Below are positions 45,206 through 53,627 of a stretch of DNA of 64,000 bases, piece after piece. A program made the translations under genes and the position numbers. The DNA is taken from assembly GCA_012033205.1 (NCBI GenBank), contig JAAUSO010000018.1, forward strand, positions 1 through 64,000, read 5' to 3'. Each line of letters opens with the position of its first letter. Within the stretch, counting starts at the first letter, position 1. The notes under the pieces are model-generated. The model worked only from the letters and a program-made list of their open reading frames with translations, did no database searches and was not told the DNA's origin. Origin of the DNA: Richelia sp. SL_2_1. GTDB lineage: Bacteria; Cyanobacteriota; Cyanobacteriia; Cyanobacteriales; Nostocaceae.

Positions 45206-46329
45206 ATCAGGGCTTGTATCTATCGATTCGTATAGGGTCTTTATTTAACCCCTCACCAGTATCTCAGATGGTGATTGAAGCCATAACTGAAGTACAAGTG
45301 ACTAATAGTGTCGGTAGTCAGAGCGGTTTTCAAATCAAATTTACTTTGGGAAAGTTATCACCCCTAAATAATTTGTTGCAATCGGGTTATTTTGACCCTA
45401 GAAGCAGAGTAATTATTATTGCTACGGTACATGGTACGCCCCAAGTGTTGATGGATGGCATTATTACTAAACAGGATGTCACTCCTAATAATCAACCCGG
45501 ACAATCAACTCTGACTGTTACAGGGTTGGATTTAACTGCCATGATGGATTTTATCGATTTGACTGGTATTCCCTATCCAGCAATGCCAATGATTGCTATT
45601 GTCAATTTAATTTTGGCAAAATACGCAGTTTTTGGGGTCGTACCCCTGGTGATTCCGAATATTATCAACTTGGTAGCAAATCCAGTTGAGAGGTATCTTC
45701 AACAGCAAGGCACAGATTACAGCTACCTCAATGCTCTTGCTCGGGCTAACGGTCATGTTTTTTATCTCAATCCCGGTCCGGAACCAGGAATGAGTATTGC
45801 TTATTGGGGTCCAGAATACAGTAAATTGACTACTTCCCAGCCAGCGTTGAGTATTAATTTGGACGCTGCGGATAATGTAGAATCCCTTAATTTTTCCTAC
45901 GATGGTTTAGCTGCTAGGCAATACCTTGCTGTAATTCTTGAAGAAAACAGTGGTATCCCGATTCCCATACCGATTCCTGAAATTAGTATTCTGAAGTCAC
46001 CTCTAGCAAAACAAACACCACCAAATTTGAAAACAGCAAGACTCGAAGACATTGCAGGGAGGGGCTTAGGACAAGCAGCCTTAAGGGTATTAGGAGCATT
46101 AATGGCAACACCGGATGCGATTAGCGGCAGCGGTCAGTTAGATGTATTGCGTTACGGGCATATTTTGAAGGCTAGACAATTGGTATCCGTGAGGGGTGGG
46201 ACAAATTATTACAACGGCTTATATCAAGTAAAGAGCGTAACCCATAACATCAAGCGAGGTGAATACAAACAAAGTTTCAATCTAGTACGCGGTGGTGTGA
46301 AATCATCTATTGAGCGGGTGAGTGTATGA
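45202..46329 (+). CDS. Spike hub protein (Pvc8 / gpD-like, VgrG N-terminal half)
   Basis: 375 residues. IEAITEVQVTNSVGSQSGFQ, FDPRSRVIIIATVHGTPQVL, then QQQGTDYSYLNALARANGHV (FLxxLAxxxGxxF motif) are typical of gpD/gp27-like hub domains. A Pro/Ile-rich loop occurs near 255-270. The OB-fold and needle part of VgrG is a separate gene, overlapping by 4 bases at the stop. Three copies should form the pseudo-hexameric hub on the tube. Confidence 0.9.
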   Translation: MNQGLYLSIRIGSLFNPSPVSQMVIEAITEVQVTNSVGSQSGFQIKFTLGKLSPLNNLLQSGYFDPRSRVIIIATVHGTPQVLMDGIITKQDVTPNNQPGQSTLTVTGLDLTAMMDFIDLTGIPYPAMPMIAIVNLILAKYAVFGVVPLVIPNIINLVANPVERYLQQQGTDYSYLNALARANGHVFYLNPGPEPGMSIAYWGPEYSKLTTSQPALSINLDAADNVESLNFSYDGLAARQYLAVILEENSGIPIPIPIPEISILKSPLAKQTPPNLKTARLEDIAGRGLGQAALRVLGALMATPDAISGSGQLDVLRYGHILKARQLVSVRGGTNYYNGLYQVKSVTHNIKRGEYKQSFNLVRGGVKSSIERVSV

Positions 46330-46859
46330 CAGATAGTGGTAGAAAATTTTACGGAAAGTTCCAAGGAACTGTAGTTAATAATATTGACCCCTTAAAACAG
46401 GGACGATTGCAGTTGCTAGTTCCAGATGTTGGTAGTGTTTCCCCTTCAACTTGGGCAAAACCTTGCGTACCCGTGGGCGGGTTACAAATGGGTATGTATT
46501 TAATACCTCCCATCCAAGCCGCAGTGTGGGTAGAGTTTGAAAACGGCGACCCCGATTACCCAATTTGGGTTGGCTGTTGGTGGCGTTCAGCCGCAGAAGT
46601 ACCCGCGATCGCCAATTTAAGTACTCCCGGTACACCTGTAATAATTATGCAAACTCCCACACAACAAACATTAGTAATTAGCGATGTGCCAATACCACCA
46701 ATGCTAGCGCCAGGAATTATGTTAATGAGTGGAGGGTCTTCTATCACGATTGATGCTACGGGAGTCACAATCACGGCACCAAAGGTGACAATTAATGGCA
46801 CTGCAATTAATCTGACTGGAGTCACTAATATTAATAGTGGTGCTTTGGTAGTTACTTAG
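46326..46859 (+). CDS. Spike protein (gp5/gpV-like OB fold, VgrG C-terminal half)
   Basis: 177 residues. FYGKFQGTVVNNIDPLKQGR and LQLLVPDVG form the OB fold; VWVEFENGDPDYPIWVGCWW is the gp5/gpV hallmark. The C-terminal 50 residues (GSSITIDATGVTITAPKVTI) are short repeats of the needle beta-helix. It overlaps the hub gene by 4 bases. Together the two genes make a split VgrG/Pvc8. Confidence 0.92.
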   Translation: MTDSGRKFYGKFQGTVVNNIDPLKQGRLQLLVPDVGSVSPSTWAKPCVPVGGLQMGMYLIPPIQAAVWVEFENGDPDYPIWVGCWWRSAAEVPAIANLSTPGTPVIIMQTPTQQTLVISDVPIPPMLAPGIMLMSGGSSITIDATGVTITAPKVTINGTAINLTGVTNINSGALVVT

Positions 46860-46870
46860 AGGAAAAAAAT

Positions 46871-47194
46871 ATGCCCGGTTTTGTTCTACATCTTGGTGCT
46901 AGCGTTTTATGCAGTCATGGAGGACAGGCACAACCGACAGTTGTCAGTCCCAGAGTCACTCTCAACGGTCAGCCAATTGTGACTCAACCCCATCCCTATA
47001 CAGTAATTGGTTGTACTTTACCTCCGCCTCCTAATGGTAATGGTCCCTGTGTCACGGCTCAATGGGTAACTGCTTCCACTCGCGTAACTTCAATGGGAAT
47101 GCCTGTTTTATTACTAGATAGTCAAGCAGTTTGTCTTCCCACAGGTACACCTTTAATTATTGGTGCGACACAAACCAGGGTAAATGCGATATGA
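46871..47194 (+). CDS. PAAR-like spike tip protein
   Basis: 107 residues. LGASVLCSHGGQAQPTVVSP, PYTVIGCTLPPPPNGNGPC and DSQAVCLPTGTPLIIGATQT fit the PAAR-like/DUF4280 tip proteins of eCIS (Pvc10). Conserved Cys and His residues (C13, H15, C46, C57, C88 or close to it) can bind the metal that sharpens the tip. It follows the spike by 11 bases with AGGAAAAAAAT before ATG and overlaps the gp25-like gene by 4 bases. Confidence 0.88.
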   Translation: MPGFVLHLGASVLCSHGGQAQPTVVSPRVTLNGQPIVTQPHPYTVIGCTLPPPPNGNGPCVTAQWVTASTRVTSMGMPVLLLDSQAVCLPTGTPLIIGATQTRVNAI

Positions 47195-47550
47195 ACATTG
47201 ATTTCCCGTTCCACTTTGACAATCTCGGTCGGACTGCGACTACCGATTTAGAAGACCATATTCGAGATATGATTGAACAGTTATTATTTACCAATCCAGG
47301 GGAAAGGGTAAACCGTCCCAATTTTGGTAGTGGTTTGCTGCAATTAGTTTTTACCCCTAACAGTCCCGAATTAGCCGCAACTTTACAATTTACGATGCAA
47401 GCTGAACTGCAACAGTGGTTGGGAGACTTGATTGACGTGCAGGCTTTGGAGGTTAGTAGTAAAGATTCCCAGTTGCAAGTGTTTTTACAGTATGTAGTTA
47501 AGCGCAGTGGGGAACAGCGTACAGAAATGTTTGCCAGGAGCGGTCTATGA
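47191..47550 (+). CDS. Baseplate wedge protein, gp25-like
   Basis: 119 residues from ATG 47,191 (MNIDFPFHFDNLGRTATT), overlapping the PAAR stop by 4 bases; a longer frame is a shadow. IRDMIEQLLFTNPGERVNRP and NFGSGLLQLVF are the GPW/gp25 signature with the conserved Glu-Arg of the family. In contractile systems this protein binds the first sheath ring to the baseplate. It overlaps the next gene by 4 bases. Confidence 0.95.
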   Translation: MNIDFPFHFDNLGRTATTDLEDHIRDMIEQLLFTNPGERVNRPNFGSGLLQLVFTPNSPELAATLQFTMQAELQQWLGDLIDVQALEVSSKDSQLQVFLQYVVKRSGEQRTEMFARSGL

Positions 47551-50153
47551 ACAATTCTTTGTACAGACGTGAGATATCAGGTCTCTACATTTGTGAAAAC
47601 GAACAGCGTCGTCACGAAGTCCGCAAGCAACAGTTAAACGGATTGGATTATTTGGAAGTTAGTGACGACCAGTTTTCCTTGTGCGTTCATTTTATTGGTG
47701 CTTTACCGGAAAATATTACTAAGGAAAATATCCTGATTAAAGGTGGTCGGCGTATCCGCGATATTCAAGTAACTGAAGTGGAGTCGGAAATTCACCAAGA
47801 TCCGACTTTAGATAGCTGCTTGCGGGTACGTGTTGATAAACTTGGTGATTTTTCTACCTACACTCTGTTTTTAGTTGGATTAGAAGGAATTGACCCCCGT
47901 TATTCTTACCTCGATTTCAGTTTTAAGGTAAATTGTCCCAGTGACTTAGATTGTAAATCGGCACACATTTGTGCTGACGAAGAACGTATAGAACCAGAAA
48001 TTAATTATTTAGCCAAAGATTACGCTAGTTTCCGTCAATTGATTTTAGACCGTTTGGCATTAAGAATGCCCGATTGGCAGGAACGTCACGTTCCTGATTT
48101 GGGAATCACTTTAGTCGAAGTTTTAGCTTATGTAGGAGACTATCTCAGCTACTATCAAGATGCCGTAGCTACCGAAGCATATTTAGATACTGCTCGCCAG
48201 CGTATCTCCGTGCGCCGTCACGGGCGATTGGTTGATTATCAGATGCATGAAGGTTGCAACGCTAGAACTTGGGTTTGGTTAGAAACAAATACTGATACTG
48301 ATATTAATCTCGAAGAAATATATTTTATTACTCCCTATCAAAATTCACCAGTCTCAGATCCAGTTTTGAAAACAGAAGATTTGAGAAATATTGAGAGTCG
48401 CAAGTATGAAGTATTTGAGCCAATTATTGCCGATGTTAGAGAGCCAATCAAAATATACCAAAAACACAACGAAATTCATTTTTATACGTGGGGTAATAGC
48501 CAATGTTGTTTACCCAAGGGGTCAACCAGCGCAACTCTTTTAGATGAATGGGTTCTTCCTACAAATCCTCCTGAAGAAGAACAAGATAAATGCAATGGTG
48601 ATGATTCTCCCCCACCGCAGCTAGAACGCAAGTTACAGTTAAAAGTAGGTGATATTCTCATCTTTGAAGAAATCAAGGGAGCAAAAACTGGAAATCCCGC
48701 CGATGCAGATATTACTCACCGTCACGCTGTCCGCATCACTAATATTGAATTAGGGATAGATGAAGTTTACAGGGTAAATGTAAATAATCTTACTCAAAAA
48801 ATGCCGACTCCCATTGTTGAAATCACTTGGGCAACAGCAGATGCATTACCCTTTCCCCTATGTATTTCAGCTATCGGGTTAGCGCCAGAATGCCAATTGA
48901 TGCAAAATATTAGTGTCGCTCGCGGTAACGTTATCTTGGTAGACCACGGACGTACTCTTGCATCCGAAAATATGGGAACAGTGGCGAAAAAAGCAGAGAT
49001 TATAATCTGTGAAGCGGAAAATCAACCCACAGATGTGACTTTAGAAGCCGTACCTTTTAATCCCCGTCTGAAATATGCACCTCTAACCTTCAGGGAACCT
49101 GTTTCCATTCACAAGCAAACTTCTGCTTCGGGTCTGCTTATCCAAAATCCGCGAAAAGCTGTACCGCAAATTACTAAATTATTCAGTAGTTCCCCTAGTC
49201 AAGCAGAATCACTGTACTGGATTGCTAAATTAGATTTATTAGCTAGCAACAGCCAAGACAGACATTTTGTCGTGGAAATGGATAACGAAGGTTATGCTCA
49301 TCTACGTTTTGGCAATGGCGAACTAGGACAAATGCCCGAAGCAGAGAGTGATTTTTTTGCTACCTATCGCGTAGGTAATGGGATAGCAGGGAATATTGGT
49401 GCTGATGCGATCGCTCATATTGTCTTTCGCCAGAATCCACCCAGTGGTTTGAATTTGATTCCCCATAATCCTTTACCAGCAAAAGGAGGTATGCAGCCAG
49501 AACCTTTATCAGAAGTCAAATTATTTGCACCTCATACCTTCCGCAAAGAATTACAAAGGGCGATTACCGCTCAAGATTATGCGGATATTGTGATGCGTGA
49601 TTTTCCAGACCAAGTACAAAGAGCAGCAGCGATATTACGTTGGACGGGAAGTTGGGATGAAGTCTTGGTAGTAGTTGACCCTTTTGGGAAACACCAAGAA
49701 AATGTAGAATTACTAGTAAAAATTGCCAAACATTTATACCGCTACCGTCGTATCGGTCATGATGTAGTGGTGAAGCAAGCAATTTACGTTCCATTGGATA
49801 TTGAAATGACTATATGCGTGCAGCCGAACTATTTACGGGGAAACGTAAAAGCCGCATTATTAAATTTATTCAGCAACAGGATTTTAACAGATGGTCGGCG
49901 TGGTTTCTTCCATCCAGATAATTTGACTTTTGGTACTGGTATCGCTTTGAGTAAATTAGTTGCAACAGCGCAAACAGTAACGGGTGTAGACAATATAGTC
50001 GTGACAAAATTACAACGTTTATATGAGGGAGATAATGGAGAACTTGATCGCGGTATTTTAGTTTTAAAATCTCTGGAAATTGCTCGGTTAGATAATGACC
50101 CGAATTTCCCAGAAAACGGTCAATTTAAATTGGATGTTAAAGGTGGGAGGTAG
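47547..50153 (+). CDS. Large baseplate protein (Pvc11-like, Baseplate_J)
   Basis: 868 residues. IEPEINYLAKDYASFRQLIL, then MPDWQERHVPDLGITLVEVL and AYVGDYLSYYQDAVATEAYL are the standard N-terminus of the large eCIS baseplate proteins. Near 590-640, YAHLRFGNGELGQMPEAESD and FFATYRVGNGIAGNIGADAI are the Baseplate_J (gp6-like) strand region. The C-terminal part (LVVVDPFGKHQENVELLVKI) forms dimerisation domains. It builds the wedge ring with the next gene product. Nothing is damaged. Confidence 0.93.
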   Translation: MNNSLYRREISGLYICENEQRRHEVRKQQLNGLDYLEVSDDQFSLCVHFIGALPENITKENILIKGGRRIRDIQVTEVESEIHQDPTLDSCLRVRVDKLGDFSTYTLFLVGLEGIDPRYSYLDFSFKVNCPSDLDCKSAHICADEERIEPEINYLAKDYASFRQLILDRLALRMPDWQERHVPDLGITLVEVLAYVGDYLSYYQDAVATEAYLDTARQRISVRRHGRLVDYQMHEGCNARTWVWLETNTDTDINLEEIYFITPYQNSPVSDPVLKTEDLRNIESRKYEVFEPIIADVREPIKIYQKHNEIHFYTWGNSQCCLPKGSTSATLLDEWVLPTNPPEEEQDKCNGDDSPPPQLERKLQLKVGDILIFEEIKGAKTGNPADADITHRHAVRITNIELGIDEVYRVNVNNLTQKMPTPIVEITWATADALPFPLCISAIGLAPECQLMQNISVARGNVILVDHGRTLASENMGTVAKKAEIIICEAENQPTDVTLEAVPFNPRLKYAPLTFREPVSIHKQTSASGLLIQNPRKAVPQITKLFSSSPSQAESLYWIAKLDLLASNSQDRHFVVEMDNEGYAHLRFGNGELGQMPEAESDFFATYRVGNGIAGNIGADAIAHIVFRQNPPSGLNLIPHNPLPAKGGMQPEPLSEVKLFAPHTFRKELQRAITAQDYADIVMRDFPDQVQRAAAILRWTGSWDEVLVVVDPFGKHQENVELLVKIAKHLYRYRRIGHDVVVKQAIYVPLDIEMTICVQPNYLRGNVKAALLNLFSNRILTDGRRGFFHPDNLTFGTGIALSKLVATAQTVTGVDNIVVTKLQRLYEGDNGELDRGILVLKSLEIARLDNDPNFPENGQFKLDVKGGR

Positions 50154-50227
50154 GGAATAGGGAACAGGGAATAGGGAATAGGGAATAGGGAATAGTCCGA
50201 ATCTAAAATCTAAAATCTAAAATCTAA
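50154..50227 (+). repeat. Heptanucleotide repeats GGAATAG and AATCTAA
   Basis: Directly after the stop of the Pvc11-like gene, six GGAATAG-type units (50,154-50,195, one GGAACAG) are followed by four AATCTAA units (50,200-50,227). These short tandemly repeated repetitive (STRR) sequences are typical of heterocystous cyanobacteria. They lie in the transcribed spacer of the eCIS operon and separate the two large baseplate genes. Confidence 0.85.
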
Positions 50228-50249
50228 AATTCTCTGAGAGGATTGCAAG

Positions 50250-53200
50250 ATGATGAATGAAAATTGTGGATGTTGTGAAGGAGTTGCAGGGATAACTCCG
50301 ATTTCTACTGCTAACCGTCCTGGTTTAGATGCTTTAGTTTATCGAGTGGGAACTCATAGTACTTTTCTGGAGACGATGAAAGCAGGTCTTAGTAGTAGTA
50401 AATATCCTGCTCTTGCTAAATTAAAAACCCGGAATGCCAATGATGTATCTATTGCTTTTTTGGATGCTTGGGCGACGGTAGCAGATGTTTTAACATTTTA
50501 TCAGGAACGTATCGCCAATGAAGGTTATTTGCGGACGGCGACGGAAAGACGCTCTGTATTGGAATTAGCGCGATTGGTTGGTTACAGTTTGCGTCCCGGT
50601 GTCGCTGCTACTGTTTATCCTGCTTTCACAATGGAAATGGGATACAACAAAAATACGCCAATACCCGCAGGTACCAAGATTCAAAGTTTACCTGCTTCCG
50701 GGGAAATGCCGCAATTTTTTGAAACAGCAGAAACTATTGAAGGTCGTACTGAGTGGAATAATTTACAACCCAGATTAACCAGACCTCATGATATTAATTG
50801 GGTTAATGCTCAACAAATAGATAGACTTTATTTTCAGGGAATTACAACTAATCTTAAATCTAATGACCCATTATTGTTTGTTTTTGGCAATACTGAGAAT
50901 CAACAAATTTTCCGTCAAGTACAAGTAGTAGAACCTCAACCGATAGAAAATCGAACTCAAGTAGAGTTACAAACAAAGCAAGCAACTTTAACAACTGTAG
51001 AGATTAATTATCAAACTTATCCTCCAGACGAAAAAGAAAGGAAATGTTCCTTTGATAAACTGGGTACAGCAGATGAAGGTTTACTCAGTGATTTACTAAA
51101 ATCTCCGTCTATTCCACCTGCTAACGCTTCCCGATTGGGATTATCTTTGAAAGATACTTATAAATGCGAGTCAGATATTGCACCACAATTATTAAAAACT
51201 CTTAAACCCCGACTTCAAGATACTTTATATACTGCTTGGCAAAATACTCCCGTTACAGATAAACCTTCTTTACAAAGTACTCAAGCATTGCGAGTAAAAG
51301 CTGCACCATTTGGCGCAAACGCACCTCTAAAACCAATATATGATGAACGAGGGAGAATTTTGGGCTATGAAGAGTGGGCGATCGCCACAGTAGAACTGAG
51401 AATTGGTATCTCATTCATACCCCAAGGAAGACCTCCTGAACTCCCTGCGATGATCTCGCTCAAGCAAAATTCTCAAACCCAGAGTCGTCAAGTCCGGCTT
51501 AGAGCATTATCTCAACAAACTGTGGAAGTAAATGGAGTATCTGTTAACATCACGGGTGAATCTCAGGCTTTACTCCCAGTAGTTTTTGTGTTTAATTTTC
51601 CTCAAGGAGAAAGAGTTTTTAGAATTGCAGACAATAACGGGTTACTTCGAGTAGAAATTGACCAAGATTTTTGGGTAATTTCCCCCAATCAAACACTTCG
51701 ATATACTGCTTGGGATGAACGGGAGATTGTAATTAGCAGTTCTGCTACTCAAGATGATGAGTTCCCCAATTTTTCATCTATTTCTATTCAAGAAGTGTCT
51801 AAAGCAGCTGTTTCTAATCCACGTATTTTAGCTCTTGATGCCCAATACGACCAAATTTTACCCCAAAGTTGGGTAGTGATTCAACGTCCTAATCAACAAT
51901 TCATTCGCCAAGTAGAAAAAGTTGAAACTATTTCCAAAGCTGATTATGGTATTTCAGCGAAAGTCACGCAACTAACTTTGAACGACCGATGGTTAGAAGA
52001 TAATGATTCAACCTTGGATGTTATTCGTCAAACTACCGTCTATGCTCAAAGTGAAGAATTAGAACTCGCAGAAGAAGTAATTGAACCCAAAGAAGAACCT
52101 GTTAAAGGAAAGGAAATTGAACTCAGTCAACTCTATGAAGGTTTGCAACCAGGAAGATGGTTAATTGTATCTGGAGAACGCACCGATTTAGGAGAAACTA
52201 CGGGTGTAAAAGCCAGTGAATTAGTCATGCTGTTAGGAGTCCAGCAACTTGCTGACCAAGAAAAACCGGGAGATAAAACCCATACTTTCCTACAGATCAA
52301 AAATCCTCTCAACTACCAATACAAAAGGGATACCGTCACTATTTACGGAAATGTTGTCAAAGCCACCCACGGTGAAACCCGTACAGAAGCTTTAGGTAGC
52401 GGTGATGGTAGCAAAGCTTTCCAACAATTACCCCTGCGACAATTACCCCTGACTTATATCGCATCCCCGACACCCGTAGGTGCAAAAAGTACCTTAGAGG
52501 TGCGCGTCAATGATATTCTCTGGGAAGAAACTGATAGCCTTGCAGAATTAAAACCAACCGAACGCAAATACATTACCAAAACCGACGATGATGGTAAAAC
52601 TACGGTTATCTTTGGTAATGGTGAAAATGGAGCGCGTTTACCTACAGGCATGGAAAATGTCAGAGCAACATACCGTAGCGGTATTGGTAAAGTTGGTAAC
52701 GTGAAAGCAGAACAAATTAATCTCTTAGCATCGCGACCTTTGGGGCTGAAAAGTGTAATTAATCCCCTACCAGCTACCGGAGGAGCTGACCAGGAAAGCC
52801 GCAATCAAGCTCGTAAAAATGCCCCCTTAGCAGTGATGGCTTTAGACCGTTTAGTATCCGTACAAGATTACACAGACTTTGCCCGTACTTTTGCAGGTAT
52901 TGCCAAAGCAAATGCCATGTTACTATCTGATAGTCGTCGTCAGGTAGTTGATTTAACAATTGCTGGGGTCGATGACATTCCCATTGATAAGCAATCGGAT
53001 TTATATAGAAATTTGTATCAAGCATTACGTCAATTTGGCGATTCTTACCAAGCAGTCAAACTGGAACTAAGGGAATTGATGGTAATTATTTTGAGTGCAA
53101 AAGTCAAAATTTTACCGAAATATGAATGGGAGACAGTAGAACCACAGTTAAGACAAACATTATTAGATACTTTTAGTTTTGAACAGCGAGAATTAGGACA

Positions 53201-53435
53201 AGATGTCACCCTCAGCGAAGTTATCAGCAGCATACAACAACTTCCCGCAGTTGATTTTGTTGACTTAGATGTATTAGATACCGTATCCGAAACAGAAGCA
53301 GGAAATCCAGAGGAATTAACGAAAAAATTTGAAGCTTTAGCTGAAGGAAAAATCTATCATTCCATAGATAACAATAGCTCATCAACTGAAAAAACCAACC
53401 GCGCAAAAGAATTACTGTTAATCTCGCTCGCATAG
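50250..53435 (+). CDS. Large baseplate protein (Pvc12-like)
   Basis: 1061 residues, starting MMNENCGCCEGVAGITPIST with a small Cys cluster (CGCC). KTRNANDVSIAFLDAWATVA, LTFYQERIANEGYLRTATER, then LARLVGYSLRPGVAATVYPA are the Pvc12/Afp12-like N-terminus. Near 770-830, TTVIFGNGENGARLPTGMEN and VRATYRSGIGKVGNVKAEQI are the Baseplate_J strands. It pairs with the 868-residue protein in each wedge. AGAGAGGATTG precedes the start. Confidence 0.93.
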   Translation: MMNENCGCCEGVAGITPISTANRPGLDALVYRVGTHSTFLETMKAGLSSSKYPALAKLKTRNANDVSIAFLDAWATVADVLTFYQERIANEGYLRTATERRSVLELARLVGYSLRPGVAATVYPAFTMEMGYNKNTPIPAGTKIQSLPASGEMPQFFETAETIEGRTEWNNLQPRLTRPHDINWVNAQQIDRLYFQGITTNLKSNDPLLFVFGNTENQQIFRQVQVVEPQPIENRTQVELQTKQATLTTVEINYQTYPPDEKERKCSFDKLGTADEGLLSDLLKSPSIPPANASRLGLSLKDTYKCESDIAPQLLKTLKPRLQDTLYTAWQNTPVTDKPSLQSTQALRVKAAPFGANAPLKPIYDERGRILGYEEWAIATVELRIGISFIPQGRPPELPAMISLKQNSQTQSRQVRLRALSQQTVEVNGVSVNITGESQALLPVVFVFNFPQGERVFRIADNNGLLRVEIDQDFWVISPNQTLRYTAWDEREIVISSSATQDDEFPNFSSISIQEVSKAAVSNPRILALDAQYDQILPQSWVVIQRPNQQFIRQVEKVETISKADYGISAKVTQLTLNDRWLEDNDSTLDVIRQTTVYAQSEELELAEEVIEPKEEPVKGKEIELSQLYEGLQPGRWLIVSGERTDLGETTGVKASELVMLLGVQQLADQEKPGDKTHTFLQIKNPLNYQYKRDTVTIYGNVVKATHGETRTEALGSGDGSKAFQQLPLRQLPLTYIASPTPVGAKSTLEVRVNDILWEETDSLAELKPTERKYITKTDDDGKTTVIFGNGENGARLPTGMENVRATYRSGIGKVGNVKAEQINLLASRPLGLKSVINPLPATGGADQESRNQARKNAPLAVMALDRLVSVQDYTDFARTFAGIAKANAMLLSDSRRQVVDLTIAGVDDIPIDKQSDLYRNLYQALRQFGDSYQAVKLELRELMVIILSAKVKILPKYEWETVEPQLRQTLLDTFSFEQRELGQDVTLSEVISSIQQLPAVDFVDLDVLDTVSETEAGNPEELTKKFEALAEGKIYHSIDNNSSSTEKTNRAKELLLISLA

Positions 53436-53520
53436 AACAAAAGCAGATTAAACCCGCTCAAATTGCAATCCTAACTCCCGAACAACCTCTAACTTTAATT
53501 TTGAACCCCCTGTGAGTATA

Positions 53521-53555
53521 ATTCGTAATTCGTAATTCGTAATTCGTAATTCGTG
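53521..53555 (+). repeat. Heptanucleotide repeat ATTCGTA
   Basis: Five tandem ATTCGTA units (last one ATTCGTG) in the 190-base gap after the Pvc12-like gene. It is followed by the dispersed motif CTCCGCGCACCTCCGCGCTA (about 53,573-53,595), another common Nostocales intergenic repeat. No gene is in the gap. Confidence 0.85.
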
Positions 53556-53627
53556 ATTAACAAATAATCTCTCCCTCCGCGCACCTCCGCGCTATCCTCC
53601 GCGTACCTTTGCGTTAAAGAAATAATC

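Noticed and set aside
48482-48676. Minus-strand frame inside the 868-residue baseplate gene
   Set aside because: Shadow frame in a long, well-supported gene.
50154-50227. Tandem repeats considered as a CRISPR array
   Set aside because: Seven-base units without spacers; they are STRR repeats.
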